A stretch of 64,000 bases of DNA from Chloroflexota bacterium. GTDB lineage: Bacteria > Chloroflexota > Anaerolineae > J102. A program made the position numbers and the translations under genes. This document shows, in pieces, positions 14,718 to 22,486 of the stretch. The stretch covers positions 1-64,000 of the forward strand of contig JAADII010000144.1 of assembly GCA_013151415.1 (NCBI GenBank), in the 5' to 3' direction. Each line of letters opens with the position of its first letter. Position 1 is the stretch's first letter. The notes under the pieces are model-generated. The model was not told where the DNA came from. It saw only the letters and a program-made list of their open reading frames with translations, and searched no databases.

Positions 14718-17700
14718 ATGCTCAATCCTCTATCTCGCTTTATGGATCGTGAAAGATTGAAGATTTTGTGGCGGCTGTTGACCCTCATTGGGTTGGCGGG
14801 GCTGGTCGCTTTGATCGCAGCCTGGATATGGCGTTGGCGGCGACGTTGGGCGGTGGGCGTGAAGGAATCGCCCGCGGCGCCGATTTCGTTGGTTGAGCGC
14901 GTCGAAGGTTTGAGCGAGGCCGAAGCCGCTGCGCGACGACAACCCGATGTTGACAACGCGCTTTTATTCAAGCCGCCTCGCTCTCGCAAGCAGATCATTC
15001 GCGAGAATGCGTTCACGATTTTCAACCTTGGTTTGGTGGGCATTATCTTTGTGCAATTGTTGTTGGGCAAGCCGTTGGACGCCTTGATGAGCGTGGGCGT
15101 GCTCATCTTTACCGTTGCAGTGAATGTGGGGCAGGAAGAGTTTGCCCGGTTGCGATTGCGCAGGCTGTTGCAAGAGTCGCGACCCAAAGCCACCGTGATT
15201 CGCGAACGCAAGGTGCGTAGCATCGATGCGGCCGAGATCGTGGTGGGCGACATGGTGGCCGTGGGACCGGGCGATTTGATCTTGGTGGATGGTCGCGTGG
15301 TGGGCGAAGGCCAGCTTTTTGTGGATGAATCGGCTCTTTTTGGCGGAAGCGGAAGAGTGGCGAAGGCCGCTGGCGATGAGGTGTACGCTGGCGGCATTTG
15401 CCTACATGGTCGCGCCGTCATCCAAACCGAGCGCGTCGGCTCTCAGCGTCGTGCGATGGCGCGATTGCAAGAGCTGGAAAAGGCCCCGCAAGAACTGACG
15501 CCCATCGAGCGCACGGTGCAAACTGTGCTGCGCGGGTTGCTGGTGGTGGTGGTCCTGCTCGTCGCATTCTTGCTGATCTCCTATTTTCGCTTCGATCTTC
15601 CGATCGAGAACGATAAAATCATCGACGCGATCGGCGTCATTTTCAGCATTGCGCCAGCCGGTCTCTTTTTCATGATCGTGCTAACATACGCGGGTTCGAC
15701 CGTCGATTTGGCGCAACTGGGCGTGTTGGTGCACCGCGCGCGATCGGTGGAGTCGTTGGCCCAACTCGATGTGATTTGTTTTGGCAAGGAGGGCTTTCTT
15801 ACGGGCGCTCAGGTCGAGCTCAAATCGCCTCCTGGTCGCGCCCAGCCTTCACCGCTAAGCGAGGCGAAAATCCGCCAGATCGTGGGCGATTTCGCGCGCA
15901 GCATTTCTTTGGATAACACACTAACCCAGGCCCTGCAGGCTTCGTTCGAGGGTGAAAAGCGCGATATCGTGGAGGAATCGCCTTTTCTCGCGGTTCATGG
16001 TTGGAGCGCCGTCGTGTTCGATAATGACGATTTACGCGGAACATACGTGCTCGGTGAGCAAACTGTTTTGCAGCCTTATTTGCTCGAAGAGATGACAGAG
16101 GACCGCGAGCCAGAGGAGCGCCAGAGGCCGGCCATTTTCAAACGAGCCGCGTCCTGGAGCGGCGGTTTGACGCGTTTGCTCCGGCGCAAAGATAAAACAG
16201 CCCAGCCGAGCGCTGGCGTTGCGGGCAAGGGTGAGAGATCGCAAAAGGGCGATCCGTTGGCCGCGGATTTGCGTCGCGAAGAAAAAACGTCGCTTTTGGC
16301 GAGCGGAGGGCGGCGCTCGGAAAATGAGCTCGCGGCCGGTGAAGCGGGCGCAAAAGAGGCAGAACCCGAAGATGTTGGGACGCGCGGCCGGCTGCTCGCG
16401 CGCATTCGTCGCGAGGCGTTGCGAATATTGCCTCGCGGCAGGACCGATCAACGCAATGCGTTGGAGGCTGAGGAGATGGCGGTGATGGATGAGCGGCGAT
16501 TGCTCTTCGCCTACCTTCCTCTTGTAGAACGCTTGCAAGTCGGCGAAGAGTTGCATTTGCCTCAAGGCCTTATCCCTTTGGCCATGCTCGAATATCAAGA
16601 GAAAATCCGTCCCGAGGCCGTGGAGGCTGTGCGCATATTTGCCGAGCGCGGCGTGGAGATCAAGGCTTTCATCAGCGATTCCACTGAAAGATCGCAAACC
16701 ATTCTCCGCCGCGTGTTGAGACCCCTCTCTCTGGCGGCTGAAGAGAGCGATGTGATTTCTGCATCGGCTTTATCTTCCCTTGCGGATAATGCATTTCAAG
16801 AGGCGGTGCAAAGCAATGTCATTTTTGCTGGCGTCACGCCGACTTTGGCCGCTCGCGTGGTGCAAAGTTTGCGAGAGAGAGGCATGAAAGTGGGAGTGAT
16901 TGGTGATGGCGTGAGCGACATCCCGGCCATGATGCAAGCGGATCTGGCTATCACCACCAAGGACGGAAGCACGGCCGCGTTAAGCATGGCCGATATTGTG
17001 CTTCTCGACCGCTCTCCTCTGGTGGCTTCTAAAATGATCGATAAGGGGCAGCGCATTGTCAATGGCCTTTTGAATGTGCTCAAGCTCTATCTCACCCAGA
17101 TTCTCTACCTGTTGCTTCTTGTGTTGATTTTGCTGTTTACGGTGCGAGGATTTCCATACACGGGCGCTCAGGGGGGCGTGATCGCCGCGTTCACCATTTC
17201 TGTTCCTGGCGTGGCCATCTCGTTGTTGGCGCGACCGGGGCGTCCTCCCATGCTGCGCTTGGGGCGACTGTTGGCCGCATTTGTGTTGCCGGCGGGGCTC
17301 ACCATCGCCATGGCGGGCGCCGCGGTTTACATTATCTTTGTCCAACGCAACGACCACGCGTACGCGCAGGTGGCGTTGACTCACGCCCTCATGGTTATGG
17401 GCGCCTTGTTGGTGACGTTTATTCATCCGCCGTGGCGATGGCCGCTGTGGCGTCGCCCTCGCGCGGTCGATTTTGCGCCTGCGCTGATAGCGTTTCTTTC
17501 TTTGGGGCTTTTCGTCTTGATCACATACATTCCGTTGGCCCAAAAATTGCTCAAAATCCATCCGCTGGCATTTCCCCTGGAATACCTTTTCATTGTCGCG
17601 GTCGCGATGGTTTGGGCGCTCCTCTTTGTTTTTCTATGGCTCTTGATTTGGCTGTTGTCGATGGCGGTGACTCATGGCAGAAGAGCCGTCCCCCGCTCTC

Positions 17701-17726
17701 TCGCTCCTTCGTCCTTTTTCCGCTGA
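14718..17726 (+). CDS. P-type ATPase homologue with ablated catalytic motifs (pseudo-ATPase)
   Basis: 1002 residues with P-type ATPase topology: helices near 20-40, 85-130, 270-330 and six after residue 790. The actuator loop TGES reads FVDESALFGGS (TGE replaced by F208-G209-G210). The PEGL of helix 4 reads SIAPAGLF. The phosphorylation motif DKTGTLT reads CFGKEGFLTG, with the essential Asp replaced by G356. The hinge GDGxND reads GDGVSDIPAMMQAD (729 on), nearly intact, as is GVTPTLAARVVQSLRERG. The N-domain region (about 460-590) holds a long charged, low-complexity insert (PAIFKRAASWSGG, GKGERSQKGDPLAAD). No KGA nucleotide motif was found. The frame is intact over 3 kb, so this is not simple decay. 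It cannot form the aspartyl-phosphate; a regulatory or channel-like role is inference. Confidence 0.85.
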   Translation: MLNPLSRFMDRERLKILWRLLTLIGLAGLVALIAAWIWRWRRRWAVGVKESPAAPISLVERVEGLSEAEAAARRQPDVDNALLFKPPRSRKQIIRENAFTIFNLGLVGIIFVQLLLGKPLDALMSVGVLIFTVAVNVGQEEFARLRLRRLLQESRPKATVIRERKVRSIDAAEIVVGDMVAVGPGDLILVDGRVVGEGQLFVDESALFGGSGRVAKAAGDEVYAGGICLHGRAVIQTERVGSQRRAMARLQELEKAPQELTPIERTVQTVLRGLLVVVVLLVAFLLISYFRFDLPIENDKIIDAIGVIFSIAPAGLFFMIVLTYAGSTVDLAQLGVLVHRARSVESLAQLDVICFGKEGFLTGAQVELKSPPGRAQPSPLSEAKIRQIVGDFARSISLDNTLTQALQASFEGEKRDIVEESPFLAVHGWSAVVFDNDDLRGTYVLGEQTVLQPYLLEEMTEDREPEERQRPAIFKRAASWSGGLTRLLRRKDKTAQPSAGVAGKGERSQKGDPLAADLRREEKTSLLASGGRRSENELAAGEAGAKEAEPEDVGTRGRLLARIRREALRILPRGRTDQRNALEAEEMAVMDERRLLFAYLPLVERLQVGEELHLPQGLIPLAMLEYQEKIRPEAVEAVRIFAERGVEIKAFISDSTERSQTILRRVLRPLSLAAEESDVISASALSSLADNAFQEAVQSNVIFAGVTPTLAARVVQSLRERGMKVGVIGDGVSDIPAMMQADLAITTKDGSTAALSMADIVLLDRSPLVASKMIDKGQRIVNGLLNVLKLYLTQILYLLLLVLILLFTVRGFPYTGAQGGVIAAFTISVPGVAISLLARPGRPPMLRLGRLLAAFVLPAGLTIAMAGAAVYIIFVQRNDHAYAQVALTHALMVMGALLVTFIHPPWRWPLWRRPRAVDFAPALIAFLSLGLFVLITYIPLAQKLLKIHPLAFPLEYLFIVAVAMVWALLFVFLWLLIWLLSMAVTHGRRAVPRSLAPSSFFR

Positions 17727-17866
17727 CAAGGCTTAGCTCCATCGCGGCGTTTGTCGCCATTTGTCCGCCGAGATCATCTTTCCCGGTCTCTGAGTTTTCT
17801 CAAATCCTCTCGCATCCGCGTATTCTCGTCTCTCTCGTTGGCTATTATCGTCCTGCTCCACCCGTC

Positions 17867-18982
17867 ATGTCTCTTCCCACCACCTATGTTCGCATCGATT
17901 TGAACGCAATTGGCCAGAATGTGCAAGCGTTGAAACGTTGCGTAGGGCCGCGAGTGGTCTTGATGGCGGTGGTCAAGGCCAATGCATATGGGCACGGCAT
18001 TGTCGAAACCGCGCGAGCGGCGTTGGCCAATGGCGCCGAGCGGTTGGCCGTGGCCCGGGTTTCCGAAGGCGTTCAGTTGCGGCGGGCCGGCGTGCGCGCG
18101 CCTATCCTGGTGTTGGGCTATCACACCTCAGCCGAAGCCGAGGCCGTAGTCCAATATGACCTGATCGCGACCGTCAATTCTCTGGAAATGGCTCATTCTC
18201 TGGCCGAACAGGCTCGCCGTCGCGATAAACGCGTCATGGTGCACATTAAAGTGGACACTGGCATGGGGCGTTTTGGCCTGCTACCCCGCGAAGCGCTTCC
18301 CTTCTGGCGAGCGATGGCCGCCATGCCCCGTTTTGATGTGGAGGGGTTGTGGACGCATTTCGCTACGGCCGATGAACGCGATAAGGGGTATGCGCGACGC
18401 CAGCTGCGCATTTTTCTCGATGTGGCGCGGGCTATCGAGCAGGCTGGATTCACCATCGCCATACGACACGCGGCGAACAGTGCGGCTCTTCTGGATTTGC
18501 CCGAAAGTCATCTCGACATGGTGCGACCGGGCATCGCGATTTATGGCCTTCGTCCGTCGAACGAAGTGGAGCCGAGCGTTCCTCTGCGCCCCGCGCTTTC
18601 GCTTATCAGCCATGTGGGTCGGGTGCGCATGCTGCCGGCCGGGTCTAGCGTGAGCTATGGCCGCACATTTATCACCGAGCGCGCCATGCGCGTGGCTTTG
18701 GTTCCGGTGGGTTATGGCGATGGTTATCCTCGCATACTCTCCAATCGCGGAGAAGCGCTGGTCCGCGGGAGACGCGCTCGCATTTTGGGCCGCGTGTGCA
18801 TGGACAACCTGGTCTTGGACGTGGATCATATTCCTGATGTGCGCGAAGGCGATGAAGTCGTGCTCATTGGGCGTCAGGGTGGAGCCAAGATCACGGCAGA
18901 GGAAGTGGCCGGATGGGCCGAAACCATTAACTATGAGGTGACCACCGCTTTGTTGCCCCGTTCGCCACGCATTTATGTTTAA
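17867..18982 (+). CDS. alr: Alanine racemase
   Basis: Starting at ATG 17867 (MSLPTTYVRIDLNAIG) the protein has 371 residues, the usual size. The PLP-lysine motif is VVLMAVVKANAYGHGI; the C-terminal domain has the catalytic tyrosine region SSVSYGRTFI, VALVPVGYGDGYPRIL and GRVCMDNLVLDV. It converts L- to D-alanine for peptidoglycan in the cytoplasm. The longer ORF from 17432 overlaps the P-type ATPase homologue in another frame and is rejected as start. It is followed after 15 bases by the secreted GHL10-type gene, so the two may be cotranscribed. Confidence 0.92.
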   Translation: MSLPTTYVRIDLNAIGQNVQALKRCVGPRVVLMAVVKANAYGHGIVETARAALANGAERLAVARVSEGVQLRRAGVRAPILVLGYHTSAEAEAVVQYDLIATVNSLEMAHSLAEQARRRDKRVMVHIKVDTGMGRFGLLPREALPFWRAMAAMPRFDVEGLWTHFATADERDKGYARRQLRIFLDVARAIEQAGFTIAIRHAANSAALLDLPESHLDMVRPGIAIYGLRPSNEVEPSVPLRPALSLISHVGRVRMLPAGSSVSYGRTFITERAMRVALVPVGYGDGYPRILSNRGEALVRGRRARILGRVCMDNLVLDVDHIPDVREGDEVVLIGRQGGAKITAEEVAGWAETINYEVTTALLPRSPRIYV

Positions 18983-18997
18983 CACCCACACACCATC

Positions 18998-20449
18998 ATG
19001 TTTCTTCTCTCTGTCATGGCTCATATTCTTCCGGCCTGGGGTTCTCGTCTCTTCATTTCGCTTCTTTTGCTTCTCCTAACGCCTGTCTGGAACGCGGCTC
19101 TTTCGCAACCTGCTTCGCAAACCCAAACCCTGTTCTTGCCCATGCAGTGGCGCGGGAATCCATCGGTGTTGGGACCGATGATCGAGCTGAGGGGCTTGTG
19201 GGTGAATCGATTCGATTGGACAACCCTGGGACGGGCGGCGGATCCGGCCAAAATCGATGAAATCGTGACCAATGCAGCGGACGCGGGCTTCAATGTGATT
19301 TTCTTTCAGGTGCGCGGGGTCGCCGACGCCTATTACGCGCCCGGTTTGGAGCCGTGGGCGCAACGGGTGAGCGGGCAGACATTGGGAAAGGCGCCCGAGC
19401 CGTATTGGGACCCCTTGGCCTATCTCATTGCCAAAGCGCATGAACGGGGTTTGCAAGTCCACGCCTATTTCAATGTCTATCCTGTGGCTCAAGGCGGTGA
19501 TTTCTGTGCGGAAGAGCCAGACCCACTGGCTCAGCCCCAGCCGCTTTATCACCAACTGGCTCAACAACATGGCGTCACCGAAGGAAAAGTCAATGGTCTG
19601 CAATGGCGTCAAGGCGGTCAGGTGTTATGCGGGCAATATCGCGAAATGAGCCCGGCCTCGCGATTTGGTCAAAACCACATCATCCGCGTGGCTCTGGATA
19701 TTGTGTGGAGATACGATGTCGATGGCGTCCATCTCGATCGCGTGCGTTATGCGGCGGCCAACGCCTCGTGCGATCCGGTGAGTCTTTGTCGTTATCACGG
19801 ATTGAGTGAAAACTGCGATCCGGTTCCAGCCTGCGCGTTGGATGAGACGTATCGAGATTGGCAACGACAACAAGTGAGTGAGTTTGTGCATCGGCTTTCT
19901 ATGAAGTTGAAGGCCGTAAAGCCCGATCTATGGATCTCGGCGGCGGTCCTGCCCGTTTATCGCGATGAGCCCGCTTTACAGTTGCCCGGTCATCCCCAAG
20001 AGGCCTATAACGACGCTTATCAAGATTCGAAGGGTTGGTTGAGCCAAGGATATGTGGACGCGATCATGCCTTTGATCTACCCGGCCGTGTTCCGTTGTCC
20101 TGATGACAGCTATTGGACCTTGGACATTTGGCGCAGGCTGACCGCCGATTATCTAGCCGACGCCGGCGAAGGCGCGGTGATCCCTGGCATTGGCGCGGGG
20201 TATTGCACATTCGATGAGATCGAAGCTCGCATCGCGGCCGCACGCGAATTGGGCGCCATCGGGCACGCCATTTTTTCTTACCGCGGTCTATTGAACAATG
20301 GCTATTTCGACGATCTTCGATGGGGTCCATATCGCGTTCCGGCCGCGCCTCCGCAACCGCCTTCGGTTGAAAATAGCGAACCGATGATTTCTCCTTGGTT
20401 CGATGCGCATGATGGCGCGCGCGTGGATGCGCAAAAAGCGACGAGATGA
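18998..20449 (+). CDS. Secreted GHL10-type (family 10-like) glycoside hydrolase
   Basis: 483 residues with an N-terminal signal sequence (LFISLLLLLLTPVWNAALSQ). From about residue 65 it has the GHL10 (DUF187, PF02638-type) TIM barrel: ELRGLWVNRFDW, NAADAGFNVIFFQVRGVADA, AHERGLQVHAYFNVYPV, the acidic strand WRYDVDGVHLDRVRYAA, WISAAVLPVY and DAIMPLIYPAVF. These proteins act on cell-wall or other surface glycans outside the cell; YngK-like members are poorly characterised. Downstream of alr, it may work with wall metabolism. Several cysteines (DFCAEE, VLCGQY, ASCDPVSLC, NCDPVPAC) could form disulfides, supporting export. Start ATG 18998. Confidence 0.8.
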   Translation: MFLLSVMAHILPAWGSRLFISLLLLLLTPVWNAALSQPASQTQTLFLPMQWRGNPSVLGPMIELRGLWVNRFDWTTLGRAADPAKIDEIVTNAADAGFNVIFFQVRGVADAYYAPGLEPWAQRVSGQTLGKAPEPYWDPLAYLIAKAHERGLQVHAYFNVYPVAQGGDFCAEEPDPLAQPQPLYHQLAQQHGVTEGKVNGLQWRQGGQVLCGQYREMSPASRFGQNHIIRVALDIVWRYDVDGVHLDRVRYAAANASCDPVSLCRYHGLSENCDPVPACALDETYRDWQRQQVSEFVHRLSMKLKAVKPDLWISAAVLPVYRDEPALQLPGHPQEAYNDAYQDSKGWLSQGYVDAIMPLIYPAVFRCPDDSYWTLDIWRRLTADYLADAGEGAVIPGIGAGYCTFDEIEARIAAARELGAIGHAIFSYRGLLNNGYFDDLRWGPYRVPAAPPQPPSVENSEPMISPWFDAHDGARVDAQKATR

Positions 20450-20470
20450 TAAAGGAGGGCGACTGACTTC

Positions 20471-21511
20471 ATGAACCAAGCGCGGCAAGAAACCATTCCC
20501 CCCAACCCTGCTGTTCTCGCAGACCGGTTCAACACGCTTCGATATGATCCGGAAGCGGACGCGGTCGTGTTGCTCAATCGCGCCAAATATCCGCACGAAC
20601 GAGAATATGTGTTTTGCCGCTCCGTAGAGGAAGTGGCGCGAGCTATCGAAACCATGATAGTGCAAGGAGGGCCGCCTCTGGCCTACGCGGCCGGCTTGGG
20701 TCTGGCGTTGAGCGATGTGAACGAATCGGCCTATCGCGCCGCAGCCGCTCGTCTGTTGGCCACGCGACCCACAGCCGATGATTTGCATCACATTATTCCC
20801 GCCGCGCTCCAACGCGCGCTTCAGGCTTTGGCCGCGGGCGAAGATGCAAAGGCCGCCATCCTCCATTTTGTCAATGGCGAGATCGAGCGGGGCAATCGCG
20901 TGAGCCGTCAGTGCGGCGCTCACGCGGCCGAATTGCTCGATGATGGAGATCAGGTGCTCACTCACTGCATCGCGGGCGCAGCCCTGTGTTGGATGCTCTG
21001 GATCGCCAAACACCAGGGAAAAACCATCCATCTTATAGCCACCGAGACACGCCCCTATTTGCAAGGCGCGCGGCTCACCGCGCAATGCGCGGTGGAGTTG
21101 GGCGTTGAGTGCACCTTGATCACCGATGGCATGCCCGCGCATCTTATGAGCCAGGGCATGGTGGATAAATTTATCTGCGCCGCGGATCGCATCACCCTGG
21201 ATGGCCACATCACCAACAAAGTGGGCACATTTCAGATGGCCATCGCCGCGCATTATCATGGCGTCCCCTTCTATGTTTTGGGGTATGACGGCCCTGACCC
21301 CGACACCGAAAGCGCAGAGGGGATCGAGATCGAATGGCGAGATGGGCGAGAGGTCTTGTATTGTGCTGGGCGTCGTAGTGCGGTCGAGGGGGTGAAAGCG
21401 CTCTATCCGGCCTTCGACATCACCCCGCCTCATCTTATCTCGGCCATTGTCACTGATCGAGGCGTTTTTCCGCCACATTTGATAAGGATGTATGCAACCG
21501 CTTCGGAGTGA
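20471..21511 (+). CDS. MtnA/eIF2B-alpha-family isomerase, divergent
   Basis: 346 residues of the aIF-2B/MtnA fold. Conserved parts: LTHCIAGAALCW with the catalytic cysteine of MtnA (Cys160), ATETRPYLQGARLTAQ, and AADRITLDGHITNKVGTF with the catalytic Asp240. Departures from classical MtnA: the N-terminal RGAPAIG loop reads VQGGPPLAYAAG, so the substrate-phosphate arginine is Gln, and CNAG reads CIAG. It may isomerise 5-methylthioribose-1-phosphate (methionine salvage), or another aldose-1-phosphate such as ribose-1,5-bisphosphate. GAGG-like Shine-Dalgarno (AAAGGAGGGCG) lies upstream of ATG 20471. No other salvage gene is in the window. Family sure, reaction unsure. Confidence 0.7.
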   Translation: MNQARQETIPPNPAVLADRFNTLRYDPEADAVVLLNRAKYPHEREYVFCRSVEEVARAIETMIVQGGPPLAYAAGLGLALSDVNESAYRAAAARLLATRPTADDLHHIIPAALQRALQALAAGEDAKAAILHFVNGEIERGNRVSRQCGAHAAELLDDGDQVLTHCIAGAALCWMLWIAKHQGKTIHLIATETRPYLQGARLTAQCAVELGVECTLITDGMPAHLMSQGMVDKFICAADRITLDGHITNKVGTFQMAIAAHYHGVPFYVLGYDGPDPDTESAEGIEIEWRDGREVLYCAGRRSAVEGVKALYPAFDITPPHLISAIVTDRGVFPPHLIRMYATASE

Positions 21512-21701
21512 ACACATGAGGGGCGAAGGGATGCTCTCGCCGCATAAATGAGCTCGAATAGGCTCAGGCTCGCGTGCGCGCACAAAAAGAAACCCCCGGG
21601 GTTCTGACCTTGATGACCTTGCCCTCGTCGATCGAACTTGGTCGGACGAACCACTCGCGCGCGGCTCATCGTTTTCCACGCGCGCATCATCGTCATTCCC
21701 C

Positions 21702-21730
21702 TTGACGCCGAGCTCGAAATTCCATATACT
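21702..21730 (+). promoter_or_regulatory. Sigma70-type promoter of the fadR operon
   Basis: TTGACG (21702-21707), 17-base spacer, TATACT (21725-21730). This is close to the sigma70 consensus and the best promoter seen in the window. The predicted start site (about 21737) falls inside the FadR operator next to it. Confidence 0.7.
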
Positions 21731-21732
21731 TA

Positions 21733-21749
21733 AACTGGTCAGACCTCTT
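21733..21749 (+). promoter_or_regulatory. FadR-type operator overlapping the transcription start
   Basis: AACTGGTCAGACCTCTT fits the 17-bp FadR site known from Enterobacteria (core TGGTCNGACC). A wider inverted repeat ACTGGT-N10-ACCAGT (21734-21755) overlaps it. Being just downstream of the -10 box, bound FadR should block transcription of its own operon; acyl-CoA would relieve this. Confidence 0.75.
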
Positions 21750-21790
21750 ACCAGTATCCAGGAGCAATCGATCATCAGGAACAAAAGCTT

Positions 21791-22486
21791 ATGACATGGG
21801 ACTCTCCCCAAAAACCGGCCGAGATCGCCGAATCTCGCCTGCTTCAGGCCATCCTCGACGGCGAATTCCCCATCAACAGCAATTTGCCGGGTGAGCGCGC
21901 GCTTGCAGCCCAGATCGGCGTCACCCGGCCCACCCTGCGCGAGGCTTTGCAACGCCTGGCCCGCGACGGCTGGCTCGAGATACGCCACGGCAAGCCCACG
22001 CGCGTGCGCGATTACTGGCGCGAGGGAAGCCTGGCCGTGTTGGCGGGGCTGGCGCGATCGCCCAATCATGGAACGCCCGATTTCATTGCCCACCTTCTGG
22101 AGATTCGTCTGCTCCTCGCGCCCACCTACACCCGCCAGGCCATGGCGCGAGCGCGAGACGCGATCATCGCTCAATTGAAGCGCGCGGATGAGCTGGATGA
22201 TGATCCGGCGAGCTTCGCCCGCTTCGACTGGGACCTGCACCACTTGCTGACGCAACAAGCCCACAATCCCGTGTTCCGCCTTCTGCTCAACAGCTTCGAG
22301 AGCCTCTACCTTCTTGTAGGCGAACGTTACTTTTCATATGAGGAATGTCGTCGGCATTCGCAGAACTTCTACGCTGGCTTGCTATCATGCGCGGAAAACA
22401 ATGATCTGGATGGGGCCGAGCGGGTGGCGCGAGAGACCATGCAAGAGAGCCTGGCCCTATGGCGTCGGCTGGAGGAGCTATCATGA
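21791..22486 (+). CDS. fadR: FadR, GntR-family fatty-acid-responsive regulator
   Basis: 231 residues. The winged-helix domain contains LPGERALAAQIGVTRPTLRE and LQRLARDGWLEIRHGKPTRV, which resemble E. coli FadR far more than generic FadR-subfamily GntR proteins (E. coli has GVTRTTLREVLQRLARDGW and IQHGKPTKV). The C-terminal all-helical ligand domain (ARFDWDLHHLL, NSFESLYLLVGERYF, AENNDLDGAERVARE) follows the acyl-CoA-binding FadR_C pattern. ATG 21791 with AGGA upstream. It is followed by an ATGA overlap with the flavoprotein gene, and preceded by a matching FadR operator. Known FadR proteins are relieved by long-chain acyl-CoA; here it likely controls the two downstream lipid genes and itself. 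Possible horizontal transfer, since FadR proper is typical of Gammaproteobacteria. Confidence 0.85.
   Translation: MTWDSPQKPAEIAESRLLQAILDGEFPINSNLPGERALAAQIGVTRPTLREALQRLARDGWLEIRHGKPTRVRDYWREGSLAVLAGLARSPNHGTPDFIAHLLEIRLLLAPTYTRQAMARARDAIIAQLKRADELDDDPASFARFDWDLHHLLTQQAHNPVFRLLLNSFESLYLLVGERYFSYEECRRHSQNFYAGLLSCAENNDLDGAERVARETMQESLALWRRLEELS

Noticed and set aside
15783-15785. Sequencing error as cause of the missing aspartate in the P-type ATPase homologue
   Set aside because: Three distant motifs are changed in the same gene and the frame is intact, so a single base error does not explain it.
17432-17866. 145 extra N-terminal codons of the alr ORF
   Set aside because: They overlap the P-type ATPase homologue in another frame and match no alanine racemase; ATG 17867 gives the normal length.
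21588-21605. Terminator after the MtnA-like gene
   Set aside because: The AGAAACCCCC/GGGGTTCT hairpin has its T-run only on the minus strand, where no gene ends; left out as unsupported.
20288-22264. 658-residue minus-strand ORF
   Set aside because: It runs antisense through the GHL10, MtnA-like and fadR genes and the fadR promoter; no domain seen.
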